NCBI RefSeq assembly: GCF_900129405.1 | Contig: NZ_FQVQ01000014.1 | Span: 33,770 to 97,769 of the forward strand | Reading direction: 5' to 3' | Source of the DNA: Flavobacterium fontis | GTDB lineage: Bacteria; Bacteroidota; Bacteroidia; Flavobacteriales; Flavobacteriaceae | DNA: 64,000 bases | In this document: positions 25,243 to 33,439 of the stretch, piece after piece | How the letters are laid out: each line of letters opens with the position of its first letter | How positions within the stretch are numbered: the first letter of the stretch is position 1 | Notes under the pieces: model-generated | Database searches by the model: none | What the model was told of the DNA's origin: nothing | The model's input: the letters and a program-made list of their open reading frames with translations, nothing else | Program-made: the position numbers and the translations under genes

Positions 25243-27780
25243 TTATAGTTTTAAACCTCTTAGTCTCAAGGCATTGATAATAACAGATACGGAGCTGAAA
25301 GACATTGCCAAAGCTGCAATCATAGGAGATAGTAAAATTCCGAAAACCGGATATAACACACCAGCTGCAATTGGGACACCAAGTACATTATAGAAAAAGG
25401 CAAAAAATAGATTTTGTTTAATATTTCTCATAACAGCATGGCTTAAATTCTTGGCTTTTACGATACCCTGTAAATCGCCTTTGACCAGAGTTATTTTGGC
25501 ACTTTCAATAGCGACATCTGTTCCTGTTCCCATTGCTATTCCAATGTTGGCTTGTGCCAATGCCGGCGCATCATTTATACCATCGCCAGCCATGGCTACA
25601 ATTTTGCCTTCTGCCTGCAATTTTTTAATTTCTTTGAGTTTGTCTTCGGGTAAGCATCCAGCTTTATAGGTTTTTAATCCCAATTCATCAGCAACTGCTT
25701 TAGCTGTATTGACATTGTCACCAGTCATCATGATTACTTCGACACCCTGGCTCATTAATTCTTTTATGGCTTCTTTGCTAGAAGTTTTAATAGCATCTGT
25801 TATAGATACAAAACCAACAGCTATGTTATCAACGGCAATGTAAGAGACTGTTTTTCCTAATTTTTGTTCAATAATGATTTTGTTCTCTAAATCGTCAGAA
25901 ACTGTTGCTTTAACTTGTTCCATTAGTTTTTTATTACCTAATGCTACTTTTTTACCAGCAACTGTTCCTGTAACTCCTTTTCCGGCAACGGCTTCAAAAT
26001 CTTTTACTTCGATTAAAGAAATGGATTTTGTTTTGGCATAAATTACCACAGCTTGTGCCAATGGATGTTCACTATATTGGTTTAAGGAAGCAATGCTTTG
26101 CAATAAGTCACTATCGTTGTTATTGGATGCATAAATTTTTTCGACAGATGGTTTTCCTTCGGTGATGGTTCCTGTTTTATCGGTAATTAAAACATTAACC
26201 TTATTCATGTTCTCTAAAGCCTCAGCATTCTTTATCAAAACGCCTGATTGTGCTCCTTTGCCAACACCAACCATTACTGACATGGGAGTTGCCAGACCCA
26301 GAGCACAAGGACAGGCTATAATTAATACAGCAATAGCATTTATAAAGCCATACACCAATGCTGGTTCGGGACCAAATTTTGCCCAAACAAAAAATGTTAT
26401 TACTGATATGATAACCACAATTGGCACAAAGTACTTGGAGATACTATCTGCTAATTTCTGAATTGGTGCTCTGGAACGTGAAGCATCATTAACCATTTGC
26501 ACGATTTGAGATAGCAAGGTTTCGGAACCTACTTTTTCGGCTATCATCACAAATGATTTGTTTCCGTTTATTGTTCCGGAAATTACGTTATCGCCTTTCT
26601 TTTTATCAACCGGTATTGGCTCACCAGTAATCATGGCTTCATCTATACTGTTTTCCCCATCGGTTATTTTACCGTCAACAGGAATTTTATCTCCGGGTTT
26701 TACTCTCAATAAATCGCCTTTTTTGATGTCGTGGATTGATATTACTTTATCACCGCCATCAATAACCAAAGTAGCTTCAGTTGGCGCAAGTTTTAATAAT
26801 TCTTTGATAGCTCCGCTGGTTTGGCTGTGTGCCCTTGCTTCGAGTAATTGTCCTAACAAAACTAAAGTCAGAATAACTGTTGTAGCTTCGAAGTATAATA
26901 ATACCGTTCCGTGTTCTGTTTTGAATTCGTTTGGGAAAATATCAGGAAAAAACATTCCGACTAAACTAAATAGAAAAGCCACTCCTGTACCGATTCCGAT
27001 AAGGGTAAACATATTCAAATTCCAAGTGATTATTGATTTCCAGGCGCGAACAAAGAATATCCAACAGGCATAAAAAACAACAGGAAGCGATAATAGTAAT
27101 TGTACCCAATTCCATTTTGAAGCAGCCATTAATTGCAATAGAGGATTGTTGTGTGCCATTTCAATCATGGCAATGGCGAAAATGGGAACCGTGAACAACA
27201 CTGCAATTTTCATTTTTTTTACCAAATCTTTATACGTTTTTTGGTCTTCGCTTTCGCTTGGTTCCATTGGTACTAAATCCATTCCACAAATAGGACATGA
27301 ACCCGGAGTTTCGCTGATTACTTCGGGATGCATGGGACATGTATATAGAGTTTTAGCAGTAGTTAGCTCAGGTGCTTTGACTAAATCCATTCCACAAACG
27401 GGACAATCGCTTGCTTTATCATAAACTTTTTCACCTTCGCAATGCATTGGGCAATAGTATTTCCCTTGAGCATTACCTGGTATATTAGCCTCTTTTTTAT
27501 GATCATGATTATGAGAGGAACAACATGACTTTACAGCGGATTCTTTAGCGGTAGTGTCTATTATTGTTTTTCCATTACTCATTTCTATGGTATATTTTCC
27601 GACGGCGGTTAGTGCTTCCTGCAACTGTGTTGTTGGAATGTGTTTTTCCATAGTTATTGTGGCTATTGGTGGATTCAATGAAACTTTTGCCTCAATACCT
27701 TCAATAGTATTCAATGCTTTTTCGACTTTAGAGCGACAACCATCGCAAGTCATTCCGGTAATGCTGTAAGTATGTATCAT
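25243..27780 (-). CDS. copA: Copper-transporting P1B-type ATPase
   Basis: This inner-membrane Cu(I)/Ag(I) efflux pump has 845 residues. An N-terminal HMA domain has Cys12-x-x-Cys15 (GMTCDGC). Two short heavy-metal-binding modules follow at about 108-170, YCPMHCEGEK...CPVCGMDL and YTCPMHPEV...CPICGMDL. Eight membrane helices include the CPC motif (IACPCALGLATP). The actuator TGEP (MITGEPIPVDKKKGD), the phosphorylation site DKTGT and the hinge GDGINDAPAL are intact. The C-terminal helix FSSVSVIINALRLR is typical of Cu(I) pumps. The regulator gene lies directly upstream. Confidence 0.96.
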   Translation of the reverse strand: MIHTYSITGMTCDGCRSKVEKALNTIEGIEAKVSLNPPIATITMEKHIPTTQLQEALTAVGKYTIEMSNGKTIIDTTAKESAVKSCCSSHNHDHKKEANIPGNAQGKYYCPMHCEGEKVYDKASDCPVCGMDLVKAPELTTAKTLYTCPMHPEVISETPGSCPICGMDLVPMEPSESEDQKTYKDLVKKMKIAVLFTVPIFAIAMIEMAHNNPLLQLMAASKWNWVQLLLSLPVVFYACWIFFVRAWKSIITWNLNMFTLIGIGTGVAFLFSLVGMFFPDIFPNEFKTEHGTVLLYFEATTVILTLVLLGQLLEARAHSQTSGAIKELLKLAPTEATLVIDGGDKVISIHDIKKGDLLRVKPGDKIPVDGKITDGENSIDEAMITGEPIPVDKKKGDNVISGTINGNKSFVMIAEKVGSETLLSQIVQMVNDASRSRAPIQKLADSISKYFVPIVVIISVITFFVWAKFGPEPALVYGFINAIAVLIIACPCALGLATPMSVMVGVGKGAQSGVLIKNAEALENMNKVNVLITDKTGTITEGKPSVEKIYASNNNDSDLLQSIASLNQYSEHPLAQAVVIYAKTKSISLIEVKDFEAVAGKGVTGTVAGKKVALGNKKLMEQVKATVSDDLENKIIIEQKLGKTVSYIAVDNIAVGFVSITDAIKTSSKEAIKELMSQGVEVIMMTGDNVNTAKAVADELGLKTYKAGCLPEDKLKEIKKLQAEGKIVAMAGDGINDAPALAQANIGIAMGTGTDVAIESAKITLVKGDLQGIVKAKNLSHAVMRNIKQNLFFAFFYNVLGVPIAAGVLYPVFGILLSPMIAALAMSFSSVSVIINALRLRGLKL

Positions 27781-27858
27781 TTTTTATATTATTTTAATAC
27801 AAATTTCTATCATAACTGTTTTATGCATTTGCACAATTTTGGGTTTGATTTGCAAGAT

Positions 27859-28422
27859 TTATAGGTCTTCAATTTGCTTTCGTTTGATGGTTTTTATGTT
27901 CTTGAAGTGAGTTGGTGAAAAGCCGGTCACTTTTTTGAATTGGTTACTTAAATGCGACACGCTACTATAATTTAATGAATAGGCTATTTGACTCAGCGAT
28001 AATTCATCATACATAATCAACTCTTTTACTTTTTCAATTTTTTGATTGATGAAGTATTTTTCAATTGTTGTGTTTTCTACTTCGGAAAAGAGATTGCTTA
28101 AGGTATTATAATCTTGATGGAGGTGTTGGAACAGAAACTCTGACAGGTTCGTTTTTAAATCATTATTTTTATTTTGGACCAAATCAATAATCAATGTTTT
28201 AATCTTATCGATTGTTTTACTTTTCCTGTCATCAATCAAATCAAAGCCGACTGCACGCAGATTTTTTAACAATTCGGTTTTTTGATTTTCCTGAATGTCA
28301 TTTTTTAATTCAACTTCACCTAACTCAACTGAAATGGGAATGATTCCCATGCTTTCAAATACAGCTTTTACGACCATCTTGCAGCGGCTGCAAACCATAT
28401 TTTTTATGTATATTTTCATCAC
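27859..28422 (-). CDS. AraC-family regulator with an HMA-like CxxC sensor domain
   Basis: The protein has 187 residues; the start may be the second Met. The N-terminal ~70 residues resemble a heavy-metal-associated ferredoxin-like domain, with Cys11-S-R-Cys14 (NMVCSRCKMVV) and GFDLI at the end of the fold. A linker follows, and then a C-terminal AraC helix-turn-helix (~120-180, LSQIAYSLNYSSVSHLSNQFKKVTGFSPTHF). I infer that metal, probably Cu(I), binds the CxxC and switches DNA binding. It is encoded between the nuclease-like gene and the Cu-ATPase, so it probably controls this cluster. Confidence 0.87.
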   Translation of the reverse strand: MMKIYIKNMVCSRCKMVVKAVFESMGIIPISVELGEVELKNDIQENQKTELLKNLRAVGFDLIDDRKSKTIDKIKTLIIDLVQNKNNDLKTNLSEFLFQHLHQDYNTLSNLFSEVENTTIEKYFINQKIEKVKELIMYDELSLSQIAYSLNYSSVSHLSNQFKKVTGFSPTHFKNIKTIKRKQIEDL

Positions 28423-28426
28423 TGAA

Positions 28427-29674
28427 TTATTGAATTGATTTTGCTATTTTTTCCATAATTGAATGGTCTGTGCCAAATTTGCAAATCGCATCACAATTGG
28501 CCCTTAATTCTGAAAAAAGGATATACCTGATGTTCATTTTTGAATTTTTTATAGCAGGCCTATTGAGTTGCTGGATAACATCTTTTTCGCGGCTGTCAGG
28601 AATGATGATATAGAATACCTCGTCACCATCAGAAATGCTGAAATAAAGGTCTGACAGGCGCAAGATACCGGAGTAAATACTGGTGCTCTTTTCAACTTCA
28701 AATGCCCCAATGATATTGTTTGTTCCTTTTTCAAACCACAATACATCTATGAGTTTAATAGTGTTTTGCGTGTCTTTGTCACACGGTAATTCAGGAAATT
28801 TATTGATTGAGATAAACGAAAAACTTTGTGCATTGAAGGCCTTGCTCTTATCATTGCTTGCAGGCGTAACATCAAACCCTAATGACGCCCCAATTTTCAA
28901 TAAATGGTATTGCATTTCACTATGCAGGCTATCTTCCTTTTTTTCTTCTATAATTTCTTTTTGGCGTTTTACTATGTTTTTTTCAAATTTATGACGCTCT
29001 TCTTCACTCAGATAGTCATCATTTCCTATGAGCATTTTTTGAGTGCCAATTTCAAAACACAAGCCTGCGATTGCACCTAAATCATTGGACAGTTCTGATT
29101 TGAATTTAGTGTTGGTTTCGATTAATGTTTCCCTGATTTTTAGGTATTCACTCCAGCTTCCGAGTTTCTTTTTATCCTTGAATAAAAAATTAAAACCGTT
29201 TACAATTGCCGTGTTGAAAGGCGGAAACCAGGTTGGGTGCAGGAAATACAGAATACTGGCTACGGCCGGACCAAGTCCCTTAATTTTTAGTTCGTCGAGT
29301 TTTACAATTTCCCTAAGTACCTGTTCTTCGTTTTTTGCATTAATGCAATTTTCCAAGAATTGGCCAAAAGCAATTTTATTGGTTTGATTTTCATAGATAT
29401 CAGGAATTCGGAGTTTTGGTTTCCAATAAAAAGGATGTGAAACCCCAACAAATACCTGTTTTTGCTCGGCAATGCAATTCAGTACAAATTCTAAGCTGCT
29501 ATTTTTAAAATCGTTTGGGAATGATTTGTTTTTGATATCTTCAACAACCTGAATAATTCCGCGGCGGATAGTTCTGAATGCCTTTAACCGTTGGTCATTG
29601 TCAACAAACCAAGTATTATAAACACTCTCTGTATCGTTTTTGTATTGCTGTATTATTTGATTAAAATTGTTCAT
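28427..29674 (-). CDS. Restriction-endonuclease-like protein with helix-hairpin-helix segment
   Basis: The protein has 415 residues, is soluble and does not belong to a metal-resistance family. Residues ~125-160 (LKIKGLGPAVASILYFLHP) look like a helix-hairpin-helix DNA-binding element. Residues ~225-250 are a charged coiled coil. Residues ~300-365 resemble a PD-(D/E)XK nuclease core: Asp310 in KLIDVLWF, then Glu326-V-Glu328-Lys329 in AFEVEKSTSIYSG and a beta-strand VFYIIIPD. Similar FEVE(K/H)ST segments occur in restriction-like enzymes. No methyltransferase is adjacent. It lies 4 bases from the AraC gene and 14 from a cusB-like gene, inside the operon. Confidence 0.65.
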   Translation of the reverse strand: MNNFNQIIQQYKNDTESVYNTWFVDNDQRLKAFRTIRRGIIQVVEDIKNKSFPNDFKNSSLEFVLNCIAEQKQVFVGVSHPFYWKPKLRIPDIYENQTNKIAFGQFLENCINAKNEEQVLREIVKLDELKIKGLGPAVASILYFLHPTWFPPFNTAIVNGFNFLFKDKKKLGSWSEYLKIRETLIETNTKFKSELSNDLGAIAGLCFEIGTQKMLIGNDDYLSEEERHKFEKNIVKRQKEIIEEKKEDSLHSEMQYHLLKIGASLGFDVTPASNDKSKAFNAQSFSFISINKFPELPCDKDTQNTIKLIDVLWFEKGTNNIIGAFEVEKSTSIYSGILRLSDLYFSISDGDEVFYIIIPDSREKDVIQQLNRPAIKNSKMNIRYILFSELRANCDAICKFGTDHSIMEKIAKSIQ

Positions 29675-29688
29675 CCTTACTGTTTAAA

Positions 29689-30933
29689 TTACATTTTCAT
29701 GCCTTCCATCGGGTCGCTGCCTTTGCGGAATTTATATTCGCTATTGATGGCATAGGCTCCTGTTATCACTACTTTTTGACCATTGGCAATTTTTGTTTTG
29801 ATTTCTATCAGTCCATTGGTTTCAATTCCTGTTTCTACCATTAGATTTTCATAAACTCCCGGTTTTTTTTCTACCCAGATGTAGGATGCGTTTTCTTCTC
29901 TAATTACTGCATCGGTAGGAATGTAGATTCCTTTACCGCCGGAAATCATCAATTTTGCAATGGCCTGCATTCCCGGTTTTAAGATTAGATTTTGATTAGG
30001 GACTTCAAATCGAATCAACAGTAAACGGGTTTCCGGGTTTATTTCGGGATTGATAAATGAGACTTTAGCACTTATAGATTTATCCGGAAAATCGGCAAAA
30101 GTTATGGTAGCATTTTGACCTATTTTAAGACTATTGAAGTAGTTAATATTAACTTGTGTTTCGAGCCAGAGCTTACTTAAATCGGTCACTTTAATTATTG
30201 GGGTTCCTTCCATGACATAGCTCCCTTCAACGGCAGTTATTTCTGAAATTGTACCACCGACAGTGCTGTAAAATGTGGTATAGGGCGAAACATCTTTGTT
30301 GCTTTTTATATTTTCAATTTGAGTGTTGGACAAACCATAAAACAGGAGCTTTTGTTTGGCCGCATTCATTATGTTTTTTGCATTTTTTCCAAAATCACCG
30401 GGCATCTCCAATTGTTTAAAGGCAGTATAATAGTCTTGTTTTGCTATTGCAATATCTTCACTGTACAATTGATATACAGGCTTGTTTTTGGACAGGTAAT
30501 CACCAGTAGATTTGAAATACAATTTTTCAATTCTGCCCATTGCTTTTGAAGAAATGGTTTTTGATTCTTCTTGATTGAAAGTTAAAACACCGGTGTACTT
30601 TTGTTCTACATTATTTTGGGTTTGTTCGATAACCTGAGTTGTGATATTACCTAGTTGAATTTGTTGCTTACTTAAACTTATTTGGTTCACCTCATTATCA
30701 TCTTGTTTTATGGGTGTTAACTCCATGTGGCAAATAGGACACTTCCCGGGTTTGTCTTCTTTTACTTGAGGATCCATAGAACAGGTATAAAAAGTTGTTT
30801 CTTTCTTATCATGTTGTGAGTGGTCTTCTTCTTTTTTACCATGCTGAGAATGGTCTTCTTTTTTAGGTGAATTACAAGCTGTAAGTACCATGATAAGCAA
30901 TAAAAAGATGCGTATTAGATTTAATTTTTTCAT
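29689..30933 (-). CDS. cusB: RND efflux periplasmic adaptor (CusB-like), lipoprotein
   Basis: The protein has 414 residues. The signal peptide ends in a lipobox (LTAC, Cys20), so it is probably a lipoprotein. A His/Lys-rich spacer (DHSQHGKKEEDHSQHDKKE) leads to a heavy-metal-binding module (YTCSMDPQV...CPICHMEL, ~50-75). The adaptor core has a barrel-sandwich half (KYTGVLTFNQEE), a helical hairpin, and a beta-barrel with TFADFPDKSISAKVSFINPE. It should link CusA to the TolC-like channel and pass Cu(I)/Ag(I). A second adaptor gene lies immediately upstream. Confidence 0.92.
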   Translation of the reverse strand: MKKLNLIRIFLLLIMVLTACNSPKKEDHSQHGKKEEDHSQHDKKETTFYTCSMDPQVKEDKPGKCPICHMELTPIKQDDNEVNQISLSKQQIQLGNITTQVIEQTQNNVEQKYTGVLTFNQEESKTISSKAMGRIEKLYFKSTGDYLSKNKPVYQLYSEDIAIAKQDYYTAFKQLEMPGDFGKNAKNIMNAAKQKLLFYGLSNTQIENIKSNKDVSPYTTFYSTVGGTISEITAVEGSYVMEGTPIIKVTDLSKLWLETQVNINYFNSLKIGQNATITFADFPDKSISAKVSFINPEINPETRLLLIRFEVPNQNLILKPGMQAIAKLMISGGKGIYIPTDAVIREENASYIWVEKKPGVYENLMVETGIETNGLIEIKTKIANGQKVVITGAYAINSEYKFRKGSDPMEGMKM

Positions 30934-30935
30934 AC

Positions 30936-32183
30936 TTACTCTGTTTTAATAAAGCTTTCGCTATCGATTAAATATTGGGCATTTTTTGCAATAGTGTCTT
31001 TGACTGAAATACCATCAATGATTTGAATGTATCCGTTCATTTCAAATCCTGTTTTTACCGGTATTGCTTTAAAACCATTTTGAGATTTGATAAAAGCGAT
31101 TTTTTTATTACCGGTACTTACTAATGCGTCTTTTTGAACCCAAACACTGTTTATTGACCGTGTTTTTATAACACCTTGCAATCTCAATCCTATTGGCAAT
31201 TTGAGTGTGTTATTGTTTAAATAAACTCTTATTCTATTGGTTTTGTCGGCGGCATTAAATTGTGTTTCAATAAAATTGATTTTGGCCTCTATTGAGTTCT
31301 CCTCATTGAGTTCAGAAGTTATTTTAATGGCTTGATTAACCTTAATAAGACTACTGCTTTCTTGTGCAATATTGAATATTCCCCAAACTTTATCGGTATT
31401 TACTAATTTAAAAACAACCTCTCCTTTTTTGACATAGCTTCCTTCTTTTAAGTCAAGCTTTTCAGTACTGCTGTTTATACTTTGCATCCCTGAATTTGAT
31501 GATGCATCCATTGTTTCTGTTCCCATGACAATTCCATTTGAAGGACTGAAAATGGCTAATTTAGGATTGGCCTTTTTGGAATTAGCTAAAGCGTTTATTT
31601 GATTTTGAGTCATACCATAAAGCAATAGTTTTTGTTTTGATGCCTCAATAATTGGACGGTTATCACTATCATTTGAAAGTAAATAAATGAAGTTTTCTTG
31701 CTCTGTTAAAAGTTCTGGACTGTATAAATCAAATAGTTTTTGTCCTTTGCTAATGCGCTGGTATTTAAAATTCACGTATATTTTTTCTATTCGTCCACTT
31801 ATTTTTGCTGCAATATTTATGGCTGAATTTGGGTCATAAGCGATAATACCCGGAAGATTGATTTCACCGCTTATGGTTGAATCTACTGCGGTAGTGGTTT
31901 GAAACTTGCCCACTACAAAGTTATCCGTTGGCTTGATGACATTATCAATATTATGGTCTTCATTAGAATGATTGTCGGTAACTTTTTTTACTAAAGTCAT
32001 TCCGCAGATAGGACAGTTTCCCGGTTTGTCTCTAATAATTTGCGGATGCATTGAACAGGTATAGACAACGTTTTGATGAGAGCTTGCGTCATGTACTTCA
32101 GGTTTTATGACATAGAAATAAATAGCAGAACCGATTATTGCTATTATACCTAGAATCAAACCATATTTTATATACTTATTCAT
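30936..32183 (-). CDS. Second RND efflux periplasmic adaptor (CusB-like)
   Basis: The protein has 415 residues and one N-terminal membrane anchor (about 7-26). A heavy-metal-binding module at ~40-67 (YTCSMHPQI...CPICGMTLV) is followed by a linker and the adaptor fold (INLPGIIAYDPNSAINIAAK, SGRIEKIYVNFK). It is a paralogue of the next gene product, with only 2 bases between the genes. Two adaptors for one pump suggest either a hetero-oligomeric ring or separate metal capture and gating roles; that is inference. Confidence 0.9.
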   Translation of the reverse strand: MNKYIKYGLILGIIAIIGSAIYFYVIKPEVHDASSHQNVVYTCSMHPQIIRDKPGNCPICGMTLVKKVTDNHSNEDHNIDNVIKPTDNFVVGKFQTTTAVDSTISGEINLPGIIAYDPNSAINIAAKISGRIEKIYVNFKYQRISKGQKLFDLYSPELLTEQENFIYLLSNDSDNRPIIEASKQKLLLYGMTQNQINALANSKKANPKLAIFSPSNGIVMGTETMDASSNSGMQSINSSTEKLDLKEGSYVKKGEVVFKLVNTDKVWGIFNIAQESSSLIKVNQAIKITSELNEENSIEAKINFIETQFNAADKTNRIRVYLNNNTLKLPIGLRLQGVIKTRSINSVWVQKDALVSTGNKKIAFIKSQNGFKAIPVKTGFEMNGYIQIIDGISVKDTIAKNAQYLIDSESFIKTE

Positions 32184-32185
32184 AG

Positions 32186-33439
32186 TTACTTAATTTCGAG
32201 TTGTTTTTCGATTTCGACCTGAGTGTTGAGTATGGACTGCAATTTGTCGAGAGCGTCCATTTGGGCCATGTTCAAAGCTTCCCATGCGTCTAAGACAATG
32301 AACAAATCGCCGGTGTTGTTTTGCCAAGCTAATACCGCTGTGTCATAATTTTTGCGCAATGAAGGGATAATGCTTTTTTCGGAGATAGTGTATTGTTTTT
32401 TGAGGTTTGAAAGTTCTGTATTCATGCCCGAAATCATTCCAACTGTTTCATTTAAAATCATTTGTTTTTGCCAATTGAGACTTTCATTTTTAATTTGAAA
32501 GCTACTGATATTGGCTTTGTTCATTTTAGTTGACCAAGGCATAGGAATAGTTATCATACCCATCAGTGAAAATTGTTGTGGTTGCTGTCCAAAAGCAAAC
32601 ATGTGGTCGTATTTGACTCCAAACTCTGGTAGAAATTTTGATTTTTCTGCATCAATTTTCAGTTGGTTTACTTCCATGGTTCTTTTGATGGCATTTATAT
32701 CACTTCTGTTTTTGGAAATTGATGAGGTGTCCAATAGTTGTGAATTGTATTCCTTTAGTTCGAATGCTTCTTCAATTTCAAACACCATATTTTTATCTCT
32801 TGACATTAGAGTGTTGAGCATAATTCTTTTTTGTGAAATATCATTCTGAAGCATTATAATCATACTTTCTAACTCATTATATTGAGATTTTGCTTTATAA
32901 TAAGTGGGGAGTTTATCCATATTGTACTGGTATCTTATTTCCATGCTTTTTATCATGTAGTTTAAGAGTAGTAAATTATCATTGGCTACTTTGACTTTTT
33001 TATTTAGTACAAGCCATTGATAATAATTTGTCTTGGCTATGGCATAAAGCTGATTTAGAGTGTAATTTTTGTTTTCTTTTTCAACAGACGACATGGCGCT
33101 CATGTACTTGTATTCAGCATTTTGCTTTTTGGCATTGGGAATCATTTGTGAGACTCCAATCATATAACTGCCCATGCCAGGACTCATATCATCTGCTTTC
33201 CACATTTTGGTATTGTAGGGCGTCATAAAAAAACCGGTTTCTACTTGAGGTGCCATCCAGCTTTTAGCCCCTTTTGCAGCAGCATCCATACTTTGGATAT
33301 CGGCATCATACATTTTTAGCTGCGGATTATCGGTTTTGATTGTGCTCAAGATATTATCCAGTGAAACAATCTGTGCATTAGCAATTGTAAAGCTTAAAAT
33401 CAAAAAGCTTATAACGATATAATATTTATTCTTTAACAT
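32186..33439 (-). CDS. TolC-family outer-membrane channel (CusC-like)
   Basis: The protein has 417 residues. The signal peptide is MLKNKYYIVISFLILSFTIANAQ. The rest is long helices with TolC-type repeats (DNILSTIKTDNPQLKMYDADI near the start; ALNMAQMDALDKLQSILNTQVEIEKQL at the end). It contains a Met-rich stretch (MTPYNTKMWKADDMSPGMGSYM) that may bind copper. It should be the outer-membrane exit of the CusBA-like pump. Its start overlaps the end of the permease gene by 14 bases. Confidence 0.9.
   Translation of the reverse strand: MLKNKYYIVISFLILSFTIANAQIVSLDNILSTIKTDNPQLKMYDADIQSMDAAAKGAKSWMAPQVETGFFMTPYNTKMWKADDMSPGMGSYMIGVSQMIPNAKKQNAEYKYMSAMSSVEKENKNYTLNQLYAIAKTNYYQWLVLNKKVKVANDNLLLLNYMIKSMEIRYQYNMDKLPTYYKAKSQYNELESMIIMLQNDISQKRIMLNTLMSRDKNMVFEIEEAFELKEYNSQLLDTSSISKNRSDINAIKRTMEVNQLKIDAEKSKFLPEFGVKYDHMFAFGQQPQQFSLMGMITIPMPWSTKMNKANISSFQIKNESLNWQKQMILNETVGMISGMNTELSNLKKQYTISEKSIIPSLRKNYDTAVLAWQNNTGDLFIVLDAWEALNMAQMDALDKLQSILNTQVEIEKQLEIK

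Noticed and set aside
26162..27073. Plus-strand frames opposite the Cu-ATPase (e.g. 26558-27073)
   Set aside because: They mirror a well-conserved P-type ATPase on the minus strand and have no family features.
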